Assembly (NCBI GenBank): GCA_037133475.1
Contig: JBAXOB010000014.1
Coordinates: 1-64,000, forward strand
From: CAIVAT01 sp037133475
GTDB lineage: Bacteria > Bacteroidota > Bacteroidia > Bacteroidales > FEN-979
Direction of reading: 5' to 3'
Length of the DNA stretch: 64,000 nucleotides
Below, piece after piece: positions 10,134 to 17,701 of the stretch (the stretch's first letter is position 1; the number at the start of each line of letters is the position of its first letter). A program made the position numbers and the translations under genes. Under the pieces are notes generated by a model. The model searched no databases and had not been told where the DNA came from. It saw nothing but the letters and a program-made list of their open reading frames with translations.

Positions 10134-11359
10134 GACTGTCCCTCCTCTGCGATAACCTCCCTGAAAATTTCCATGATCTGGCCGCCCGGGTCCTGTCCCT
10201 TCTTATGGTTGAAGAAATCGATGAAGAGTTCTTCTATCCCTTTGGTAAGATCTATCACACGGCCACTTTCGTTGCTCTCGCCCGCTTTTGCACGCGATTC
10301 GGGGATGATGGTGACAATGGCGGGATGGGCATCGAGCAGCCGTTTCCTGTCAACGGCAGCCAGGTATTGATCGGAAACGATGGTAAGTTCTACAAATACC
10401 TCCTGGTTTGCTGTGAGCCATTCCACCGCTTCGCCAATATCCCCGAACCGCATCCTGACGAGCCGGCGGCCCTTTTCCAGCAGGATTTTGCGGGTGGTGA
10501 CCGGTTCGCCGGCACCGGCTTCAACCATGACCACGAATTTATCCTGGTCAGCCTCGCTGAAACTGTATGCCAGCGGACTTCCCGAATAGACGACCGGGCA
10601 GGGCTTCGTGGCGACCACCTGGTGGCGGTGAAGGTGTCCCAGGGCAACATAACCGATTCCGTCAGGCAGGCCGTCAGTAAAGATCGCCGGCGCTCCCCCG
10701 ACGTAATTGATGCGGCGCTGCTCCTCCGGCTCCTCGGGCAGCGACCCGGCGTCTGGGGCAAAAAGGAGATGGGCAACGAGTAGATTGACGCCGCCGGTAT
10801 CGCAGTATTTTTCGGCGAGGTGATGCCAGTGGAGGCCCAGCACCTTCCTGAGTTCATCGCCGGTGTCGGCCACGCCAAGACAGCTCTTCAGCCTGAGTTC
10901 GTTGGCATACGGGGTCAGCAGCAGCCGCAACGGGCAACCTGCGCCCTGAAGGTGCAATTCAATAAAACCCTCTTCACTCCTGGTCAGCGCCATTCCCGGT
11001 TCAAGGGAGAAGGGCTTCAGCAATGCATTGGGACTGCCGGCAAAGATGATGCCGCACTCCCGGGCCAGCGGGTCGGGCGCATCGATCCGCTCGGGCATAT
11101 CGTGGTTGCCCGCGATGGCGATCACCGCACGGCGACCGTTGCAGGCAAGCCTTTTAAGAGAGCGGTAAAACAATTCGACAGCTTCCGCGGGGGGATTAAA
11201 GGTGTCGAACAGGTCGCCCGAGATGACAATGGCATGAACATCTTCCCGCTCTGCTATTTCACAGATTTCGGCCAGTACGGCCTCCTGTTCCTCCAGCCGT
11301 GAAAAGCCTTCCAGCCGTTTTCCAAGATGCCAGTCGGAGGTGTGCAATATCCTGATCAT
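10130..11359 (-). CDS. sbcD: Exonuclease subunit SbcD (Mre11-like nuclease)
   Basis: A 409-residue calcineurin-like metallophosphoesterase, the nuclease partner of SbcC. The phosphodiesterase motifs are clear: HTSDWHLGKRL at the N-terminus (motif I), GDLFDTFNPP (motif II), AGNHDMPERID (motif III, the metal-binding His-Asp pair), and later GHLHRHQ with VYSGSP. The start at 11359 gives MIRILHTSDWHLG, the normal beginning of the family. The 3' end overlaps sbcC by 4 bp. It acts in the cytoplasm in double-strand break and palindrome processing. Confidence 0.96.
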   Translation of the reverse strand: MIRILHTSDWHLGKRLEGFSRLEEQEAVLAEICEIAEREDVHAIVISGDLFDTFNPPAEAVELFYRSLKRLACNGRRAVIAIAGNHDMPERIDAPDPLARECGIIFAGSPNALLKPFSLEPGMALTRSEEGFIELHLQGAGCPLRLLLTPYANELRLKSCLGVADTGDELRKVLGLHWHHLAEKYCDTGGVNLLVAHLLFAPDAGSLPEEPEEQRRINYVGGAPAIFTDGLPDGIGYVALGHLHRHQVVATKPCPVVYSGSPLAYSFSEADQDKFVVMVEAGAGEPVTTRKILLEKGRRLVRMRFGDIGEAVEWLTANQEVFVELTIVSDQYLAAVDRKRLLDAHPAIVTIIPESRAKAGESNESGRVIDLTKGIEELFIDFFNHKKGQDPGGQIMEIFREVIAEEGQS

Positions 11360-11382
11360 AATCCGATATTAAATTGTTCAAC

Positions 11383-11991
11383 CTATATCCTGGGGATAGG
11401 TCCCAACCCATTTTGCTGCCTGTAGGCAATCATCGGGGGAAGGTTATCAATATCATCGATTCTTGCAAGAATCCATGAATACAGGTTGATACCATGGGGA
11501 GGTAATACCTGAACCCTTTGAATAACCGGATTAATTCCATAGCCTTGAGGTGGATTAGTCATCCATTCGGCAATTGCACCCTTTTCCGGGGTTGTTATAT
11601 CACCATAAAGGATATAGAGTGCATTCGCGGGAGGGGTGGCAATAAAATCAACCCCAAAGTCCTTAGGTCCGTTTACGTAGTGGGGATGCGTTTTCCAAAC
11701 TGGCGATGCTTGCCAGAGACCATGTATCGCCTGTGCCAAAGCAATATTCTGCTGACAATTGTTTTGACCCTGCCGGCACCGGATCCGTAGGTTGACTGCA
11801 AAGTGCCAGTCAGGTTGATAGGGTCCCTGATACAGGTTTTGCAATGGTATGGGCACCAGCCCGTAAGGATTTAACCCACCATGATTATTTCTACTATAGA
11901 ATCCGAAACTAAATACAACCAGACAATCACGCTGTGGATTAATCTGGTAAAAGTGACAATCCACATGATCCTTTACCCAAGGTGTACACAT
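11383..11991 (-). CDS. Hypothetical protein, 202 aa
   Basis: I do not recognise this protein. It begins MCTPWVKDHVDCHFYQINP and is rich in Pro, Asn, Gln and aromatic residues. There is no signal peptide, membrane segment or known motif. Four cysteines lie in its first half (residues 2, 12, about 23 and 72-78), two of them in an RCRQGQNNCQQN stretch. The coding DNA is visibly AT-richer than sbcD or the DUF2779 gene, and the 139-bp upstream gap is very AT-rich. Acquisition by transfer is possible. It ends 23 bp before sbcD on the same strand, so it may be read together with sbcDC. The frame is open for 609 bp with no competing frame, which supports a real gene. Confidence 0.6.
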   Translation of the reverse strand: MCTPWVKDHVDCHFYQINPQRDCLVVFSFGFYSRNNHGGLNPYGLVPIPLQNLYQGPYQPDWHFAVNLRIRCRQGQNNCQQNIALAQAIHGLWQASPVWKTHPHYVNGPKDFGVDFIATPPANALYILYGDITTPEKGAIAEWMTNPPQGYGINPVIQRVQVLPPHGINLYSWILARIDDIDNLPPMIAYRQQNGLGPIPRI

Positions 11992-12130
11992 AAAAAAAGT
12001 TTTAGGTTAATAACTAAAAATTTCAGGTAATTGTTATGATTCTATAAACTTTATTTGAAAAAACAAATATAATCTAACAATTAATACCGAAGTGAAATAA
12101 ATTGATTTCTTTTAGGATAGTTAAAAATCT

Positions 12131-13471
12131 CTATATTTTTTCGAGTATTCGCACCATGCTGAGGGTATCAAGTTTACAGTATTCCAGCAGGTCCCGGCGG
12201 ATGGAACGCAGGACTTCCGGGTCGGGTTCGGTAAAGAGGGCTTCATAGGCCATGCAGGCCGCACCCCCGTCGCTGATCCCAAGGCTGGCATAGGAAAGTT
12301 CAGGAACGATGGCAGGCAGCACCGCTTTGAGCGAATGGCTGCCATTCATCTCGGTCGTGTAGAGATATTTCCTGCGAAAGGGTACCATCAGGTCGGCAAC
12401 CCTTGTGAAGAGCGGGAAAATGCCGGGTTGGAATTCAGGAAAATCCCTGCCCACCTCCCTGAGAATGGTTTTTTCAAAACTCTGGTTCCAGACCAGGATG
12501 CTGCCCCTGTTGCCCAGCCGGCCGAGGAGCGAAACGATAAATGCCGGGCGCGGATCTGCAGGGGGAGTACTCAGGAATTCATAATGGCGAAGGGTTCCCC
12601 CGGGAGTGTCGACCACATGCAGGGAATACTGGAAGGCGAGCTTCTGGTAGGGCCGTGTATTCTCGTATAACGGTACCGCCGGCATAAAGGTCTCGAAATC
12701 CATAAAGTACAAGGGGTATTCCAGTTTATCCCGGAAAGCGTCCAGTTCATCCTGGTTCCGGTTAGCGGGGAAAGGGTCGCCTGGCGATTCTGCCGCGATA
12801 TGGTCCTTCAGGCAGAATTCAATGAAATCACACGGATACGACCGGTAACATTGCGGCCCCATCGTTATGCCTGGTATCGTCCCGGCTGCCAGCATCTGCT
12901 GCAGGGAGGCAAGATTTTCGGCAACCGCCTTCTGCCTCCTCATGATGGTGCGCGTGACAGGCTCGATATGGAAAAGTGACGAAAGATCCAGCGCTCCCTG
13001 GCGAATATACCTGTTATTCAGGTGGATCATCGAAAAATCCTTAACGGCCAATCCTGAACTTTTCATGACAAAATACTGGAATGAAGCATCCTGGAGATGG
13101 TACTCCTTGATACGCGTGGCTGCCTTCACCTCATAAGCCTGCCACTGATCACCCTCTTTAACCAGGATATCCAGGTAACACAGCGTTTCACCATCCCCAA
13201 AGGCAGCCTCGTAAATTACAGGGCAGCCATCCTGGATCAGTTCAGCCGTAAAGGCTATATTTTCAGTGTAATTTGCAGGTTCCCCCCGGCTGGCGTCGAT
13301 ACCACCCGGGAAAAGCTGCTGCGCCAATCGTCCCACATCGTGACCACTGTTGAACAGGTTCTGCCGGCCCTCATCGGGTTCATCCCGATCTTCGGGCTGG
13401 TTATAATGAAGGTATAACGATTTCTGGCATTTTACACCACGGATAAAACCTGATTTTGAAATGGACCTCAT
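12131..13471 (-). CDS. DUF2779 protein: Cas4/RecB-type nuclease fused to DEDD-like exonuclease domain
   Basis: The N-terminal half shows a PD-(D/E)xK-like arrangement: LDILVK, then YEVKAATRIKEYHLQDASFQY, where the E-x-K and following Q-Y fit the RecB/Cas4 core. A first Cys (VKCQKSLYLH) and three later ones (CYRSYPCDFIEFC) are positioned like the 4Fe-4S ligands of Cas4/AddB. The C-terminal half has YFMDFETF, ILVWNQSFEKTIL and EYCKLDTLSM, resembling ExoI-III motifs of DnaQ-type 3'-5' exonucleases. The combination matches DUF2779. I chose MRSISKSGFIRG as start because the family core begins there; an in-frame ATG 24 bp upstream gives 454 residues. DNA repair or defence against foreign DNA is plausible but unproven; it lies one gene from sbcDC on the same strand. 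Confidence 0.8.
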   Translation of the reverse strand: MRSISKSGFIRGVKCQKSLYLHYNQPEDRDEPDEGRQNLFNSGHDVGRLAQQLFPGGIDASRGEPANYTENIAFTAELIQDGCPVIYEAAFGDGETLCYLDILVKEGDQWQAYEVKAATRIKEYHLQDASFQYFVMKSSGLAVKDFSMIHLNNRYIRQGALDLSSLFHIEPVTRTIMRRQKAVAENLASLQQMLAAGTIPGITMGPQCYRSYPCDFIEFCLKDHIAAESPGDPFPANRNQDELDAFRDKLEYPLYFMDFETFMPAVPLYENTRPYQKLAFQYSLHVVDTPGGTLRHYEFLSTPPADPRPAFIVSLLGRLGNRGSILVWNQSFEKTILREVGRDFPEFQPGIFPLFTRVADLMVPFRRKYLYTTEMNGSHSLKAVLPAIVPELSYASLGISDGGAACMAYEALFTEPDPEVLRSIRRDLLEYCKLDTLSMVRILEKI

Positions 13472-13596
13472 GGACAGAATTGTATATTGAAACAAAAGTA
13501 AACATTACCTCTGCCAGAATGTGACATGGTGAATAACTATTTGAAGAATAAAAACCAGTGAAGACGGGATACCGGAACCCCTGCCCGAAAGCAGGA

Positions 13597-15516
13597 TCAA
13601 TGTCGTTTAATGAATACGCGGGAGGTCGATTGTTTGTCAAAAAAGAGGAGTATCGAATAAACGCCATCGGGCAACTCCCTGATATTGATTTTATTCTCTT
13701 TTCCGTAGAGATGCCCGGTTTTAACCCTTTTCCCGTCGGAGCTGAAAATAGTGAACGCTATCCCGGCCTTAACCTCCTCAAAGGAGATGGTTATCGCATT
13801 CCCTGCAGGGTTTGGGTATATCTGCAGGTTCCGGTGCCAGTCATGTTCGGCAACAGCGCCCACGGTGTTATTCCCCGAGATGAGCTGGAAATCGGGATCA
13901 AAGATGACCGAATCGACGGCAAATGGGATGGTGGCGGTGAAGGTCTGTCCCGAAAAGCTGTTGAAACCCCTGATAAGGGTATCCCGCGTGGCATTTTTAA
14001 ACTGAACCGGGATGGACATCGGGAAAAAGGTTACGGATGGATGCGACTGGGTTTGGCTTACGGTATAGGTTACCGCATTTCCCGTCTGTGCCCAGTCGAT
14101 ATGATAGGATGGGTAACCTTCGCCCGTGAACCAGTCGTTGAAATACCAGGTCAGGTCGTGACCATAGGCAGCTTCGAGATGCGACTTCAGGTCGGCTGTC
14201 CGCGCAAATCCATAAGCAAGCGTTGCATCCGCCAGGTAACTTCTAAGGGCGGAGTAAAAGAGTGCATCGCCCATGATCCACCTCAGCTGATGCAGGATCA
14301 GCGCACCTTTTGCGTAAGAGAGACGACTGTCGAAGATACGGCCCACGCTGGTGGTATCGGTGCAAAACACCGACCCGCCCGGCTGCGAAACAACACTTTG
14401 AACCCTCACCTGCCTGAAACGTTTCCACCAGGTGGGCGACAGGTGTTCATAACAAAGACCTGACAGGTAGGTGGCAAATCCCTCGTTGAGCCATATGTCG
14501 CTCCAGCTTCCACAGGTAACCTTGTCGCCGAACCACTGGTGGCCAAGTTCATGGGCTATCAGCTCATACCCGAAGGATACAACGAAGGTCATGGTCTGGT
14601 GCTCCATGCCTCCCCCCCATCCGAATTCGGCATGACCATATTTTTCATTTTGAAAAGGATAAATTCCAAACAAAGTATCGTACAGCTGGATCATGGGAAC
14701 TACGGCGGCAGTCTGGGCAAAGGCTGCGGCAGAATCCTCGGGATAGACATAGTTGATAACCTTCAGCGTGTCGGATCCGAAGGGAACCAGGTGGGTATAG
14801 CGGGAATAGTTGGTCACGGCAAGACAAACAAGATAGGTTGCGATGGGATACCTGTGTTTCCAGTGATACACGACATCATTACCCACGGGTGTTGCCGAAA
14901 CCAGGGTGCCGTTGGATGCCGATTTGTAGGCAGAAGAGGTTTTAATGTAGATATCGATGGAATCGGCTTTGTCGGTCAGGCTGTTTTTGCAGGGCCACCA
15001 GTCGCTGGCGCCGTAAGGCTCTGAAAGCGTCCAGATGATGGGGGCGCCGCTGTGCGTGCTCTGGACAAACGAGCCGAATCCATTGTCGGGAGGCACACCG
15101 TGGTAGAATACCGTGACCGAATCGTACACCTGCACGGGCAGGGCTGCAGGAAACTTTACCGACAGCAGGTCGGATGCATGATTCCAGGATATAACCTGGT
15201 TGTGGTAATACACCGAATCGACCCGCAATGCCTGGTTCAGATCAAGGATGAGGGAATCGAGCGGCTGGGCGACCGGTTTAAAAAGCATGGTGACATTCCC
15301 GGAGACCTGTTTTACGGCCGGGTCGATATTCCAAAAGCAACGATACCAGCGGACATTGTAATTCGTTGTGCTTTCGGCCCTTGTTCCCAGCATTTTCGAT
15401 ACATGGGCATCACGCTCCATGTTTGCAATCTTGTTCAGGTTGTTCCCTTCGAAGGGGACCTGGGCCCCAACGTATCCTGAGACAAGCAATATAACCGCAG
15501 CGATCAGATTTTTCAT
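13597..15516 (-). CDS. Secreted M1-family aminopeptidase with T9SS type A sorting domain
   Basis: A 639-residue zinc metallopeptidase. The zinc site HELGHQWFGD (about residues 320-329) is followed 18 residues later by NEGFATY, giving the M1 signature HExxH-x18-E. The exopeptidase motif appears as GGGMEHQTM, with His where GxMEN enzymes have Asn. An N-terminal signal peptide ends near GAQVPFEG. The last ~75 residues (IYPNPAGN through DGVYSILLFF to IKRH) form a type A T9SS sorting domain, so the enzyme is predicted to be surface-attached or released and to degrade external peptides. It stands alone on the minus strand, 148 bp downstream of lpxD. Confidence 0.93.
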   Translation of the reverse strand: MKNLIAAVILLVSGYVGAQVPFEGNNLNKIANMERDAHVSKMLGTRAESTTNYNVRWYRCFWNIDPAVKQVSGNVTMLFKPVAQPLDSLILDLNQALRVDSVYYHNQVISWNHASDLLSVKFPAALPVQVYDSVTVFYHGVPPDNGFGSFVQSTHSGAPIIWTLSEPYGASDWWPCKNSLTDKADSIDIYIKTSSAYKSASNGTLVSATPVGNDVVYHWKHRYPIATYLVCLAVTNYSRYTHLVPFGSDTLKVINYVYPEDSAAAFAQTAAVVPMIQLYDTLFGIYPFQNEKYGHAEFGWGGGMEHQTMTFVVSFGYELIAHELGHQWFGDKVTCGSWSDIWLNEGFATYLSGLCYEHLSPTWWKRFRQVRVQSVVSQPGGSVFCTDTTSVGRIFDSRLSYAKGALILHQLRWIMGDALFYSALRSYLADATLAYGFARTADLKSHLEAAYGHDLTWYFNDWFTGEGYPSYHIDWAQTGNAVTYTVSQTQSHPSVTFFPMSIPVQFKNATRDTLIRGFNSFSGQTFTATIPFAVDSVIFDPDFQLISGNNTVGAVAEHDWHRNLQIYPNPAGNAITISFEEVKAGIAFTIFSSDGKRVKTGHLYGKENKINIRELPDGVYSILLFFDKQSTSRVFIKRH

Positions 15517-15664
15517 TTCCGGTTTGATTTATTGGTCCACCGTTAGTGGATGATCTTTTCATTGACCTTTTGATAATCCCTGACAGCCGGCTCATTTTCC
15601 AACCCCACCTGTCGTATTGCCAAAATAAGACAGCAGGCAGGAAACCCATTCGAAATAGCCGTCC

Positions 15665-16690
15665 CTACCGCTTCTGCGACTCCTTTTCCAGCTTCGTAAT
15701 CCGTTCAGCCAGTTCGGGCAGGTTCCTGAACAGGGCTATGGACCTCCTGAACTTTGACACCTCCAGGGCCGGCACTCCCAGGTATGCCTGCCCGGGTTTG
15801 GTAAGGCTTCGCGATACGCCGGTCGCACCGCCCAGCATGGTCCCGTCGGCGATGGTAATATGGTTGGTCATGGAGACATGGCCGCTGATCATGCAGTTCT
15901 TTCCGACCTTTACCGAGCCGGCAATGCCTGTCCCGGCAGCGATGACGGTATTTTCACCTACATCCACGTTATGGGCGATGTGGATATGGTTATCGAACTT
16001 AACCCCTTTTCGGATAATGGTCGAGCCGAAGGTGGCACGGTCGATGGCGCAGTTGGCGCCCATCTCCACATCATCCTCGATGACCACGTTGCCGATCTGG
16101 GGTACCTTGACATTCAAGCCATCCTGCTGGTTGAACCGGAAACCGTCGCTGCCGATCACGGTACCGGCATGAATAATACAGTTTTTACCAATCACGTTAT
16201 CGGAATAGATCTTCACGCCTGAAAACAGCATGGTGTTATCACCAATGGTGCAGTTATCGTCGATAAAGACATGCGGATAGATCTTTACATTTCTCCCGAT
16301 CACCACCTTGTCGCCGATCACGGCAAAATCGCCGATATAGATGTTTTCCCCAAGGGTGGCCGTTGGAGAGACCGAACTGCGGGGAGAGATGCCCCGTTTG
16401 TCGTACTTGATTTTATTATAAACCTCGAGCAGCTTTGCAAAGGCGATGTCGGCGCTTTCAACCCTGATCAGGGTTGCCGCAACGGGATGTTCGGCTACAA
16501 ACGAGTTGTTCACAATGACGATCGACGCCAGTGTGCTGTAAATATATTGTGTATATAGCGGATTTGCCAGGAACGACAGGGAACCCGGCACCCCCTCTTC
16601 AATTTTGGACAATTTCGAGATGGTCGCCCCGGGGTTGCCCTCCACGGTCCCATTGATCATCCCGGCTATCTGTGCAGCGCTGAATTCCAT
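15665..16690 (-). CDS. lpxD: UDP-3-O-(3-hydroxyacyl)glucosamine N-acyltransferase LpxD
   Basis: A 341-residue left-handed beta-helix acyltransferase that adds the N-linked 3-hydroxyacyl chain in lipid A biosynthesis. The N-terminal uridine-binding domain (residues 1-100) is followed by hexapeptide repeats (GENIYIGDFAVIGDKVVIG and onward), then HAGTVIGSDGFRF and NCAIDRATFGSTII, where family members carry conserved residues, and IAHNVDVGENTVIAAGTGIAGS containing the presumed catalytic His. The length is normal for LpxD, which is longer than LpxA. It is isolated here from lpxC, fabZ and lpxA. Confidence 0.95.
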   Translation of the reverse strand: MEFSAAQIAGMINGTVEGNPGATISKLSKIEEGVPGSLSFLANPLYTQYIYSTLASIVIVNNSFVAEHPVAATLIRVESADIAFAKLLEVYNKIKYDKRGISPRSSVSPTATLGENIYIGDFAVIGDKVVIGRNVKIYPHVFIDDNCTIGDNTMLFSGVKIYSDNVIGKNCIIHAGTVIGSDGFRFNQQDGLNVKVPQIGNVVIEDDVEMGANCAIDRATFGSTIIRKGVKFDNHIHIAHNVDVGENTVIAAGTGIAGSVKVGKNCMISGHVSMTNHITIADGTMLGGATGVSRSLTKPGQAYLGVPALEVSKFRRSIALFRNLPELAERITKLEKESQKR

Positions 16691-17202
16691 AGTTCAGGTA
16701 TTATTTGGTTTTCGGCTGCAAGATAATATTTTCAACCTTACCGGCAGAGATTTTACCCAAATCAGGACAGAATTATATTCGCGCGGATACAATAAAATCA
16801 CAGTCGAACCATCGGGATACAGCTTACCAGCCGAGATGGCCGATTGGGACCGGGTGCACGGGTCCGAAACAGAATTTCTTTAACATCATGACACACCAAA
16901 AAATCAAGGCAGGATAATCTCCTGTTCCATGATCACATCCCTGTTGATCGCTTGTCAGCTCCCGTTTTATTCGTAACCGCACCTGATCACTGTCGGACGA
17001 CATGACACTGATGTTCCCTGTCGATTTTTTTCTGGGTGGTTTTAATGACCACCGAATTCGGAATATTTTCGATGATTTCGACCGTGATGGGCGCATTTAT
17101 GGCTGGAAAAATCACCCAAAGGCCGGCAGGAAAAAAACAAACCCTGACCAGTCACTGTGACCCGCCGGCATAAGGGTGACGTTGAAAAAGCAGTTAACAT
17201 TT
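16691..17202. other. Gene-poor interval with a possible gene remnant
   Basis: This is 512 bp between lpxD and the first csbD. No convincing full gene is present. On the minus strand, 17115 to 16987, a 42-codon frame starting at GTG reads VIFPAINAPITVEIIENIPN and continues SVVIKTTQKKIDREHQ; its codon choice looks like real coding DNA, but it has no good start and no recognisable match. A plus-strand stretch ending at 16883 (ITVEPSGYSLPAEMADWDRV) also looks protein-like but is only the tail of a frame antisense to lpxD. Both may be decayed remnants. Confidence 0.3.
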
Positions 17203-17388
17203 TTAAAGTGATGAGATAATCTTGTGCAATTCCTCCTTCGTTTTTCCAAGCTTTATCTGCAGCCGGCCCAACATTTCATCCTTCTTGCCCGATTCAAACA
17301 TCAGGTCATTATCGGTTAAAGCGGCAAATTTTTGTTTGAGTTTGCCTTTCTGTTCATTCCAGGTCCCTTTTACTTCGGTAGTATTCAT
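17203..17388 (-). CDS. CsbD-family stress protein (copy 1)
   Basis: A 61-residue hydrophilic protein starting MNTTEVKGTWNEQKGKLKQK and ending LGKTKEELHKIISSL. The G-x-W-x-E-x-KGKxKxKF start and later EMLGRLQxKLGKTKEEL helix are those of the CsbD family, abundant small stress proteins of unknown molecular function, first known as a SigB-dependent gene of Bacillus. A close paralogue lies at 24001-24186, with most residues the same. The gene follows a strong copy of the shared 66-bp promoter; the expected 5' leader is about 30 nt. Confidence 0.9.
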   Translation of the reverse strand: MNTTEVKGTWNEQKGKLKQKFAALTDNDLMFESGKKDEMLGRLQIKLGKTKEELHKIISSL

Positions 17389-17425
17389 TTTGTTAATTTT
17401 TTTTCATGAAAGAATTTTCACGCAG

Positions 17426-17491
17426 CAAAGGTGATTCATTTAAGGCCGGCAATGGTTACACAATTCGGGATAAGAGTTACATCATTCACAC
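17426..17491 (-). promoter_or_regulatory. Regulon promoter site 1 (csbD copy 1)
   Basis: Read on the minus strand: left half GTGTGAATGATGTAA (17491-17477), a 16-nt spacer, right half TGTAACC (17460-17454), 20 nt, and -7 box CACCTTTG (17433-17426). Spacer positions 11-14 read GAAT, so GAATnATGTAAC occurs twice with a 21-bp phase. The same layout recurs 13 more times in the window; see the first finding. Confidence 0.85.
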
Positions 17492-17595
17492 ATTTGCCAG
17501 GTTTACATAAACCGGAAATGGTATCAAAACCGTTCATGTTGATATTGGTTGTTAATGAAGATGAAGATCGGAAACGGTTTCCGGAGAACTGTCAT

Positions 17596-17661
17596 GTGGG
17601 AATTATATAATTAATCTCCATAATTCTACAAGAAGGAATCAGTTTAATAGCGTTACCTTGA
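17596..17661 (+). promoter_or_regulatory. Degenerate regulon promoter site (histidine kinase)
   Basis: Left half GTGGGAATTATATAA (17596-17610) differs little from consensus. The right half TACAAGA (17627-17633) keeps 4 of 7 positions. The -7 position predicted by the fixed spacing (17654-17661) reads TACCTTGA. The kinase start is 41 nt further. Only the left half is convincing alone; the correct register of the -7 element raises belief. Confidence 0.45.
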
Positions 17662-17701
17662 CAAAATAATAGAAACAACAAGTTCAGGTGATTTTCAAAT
17701 T

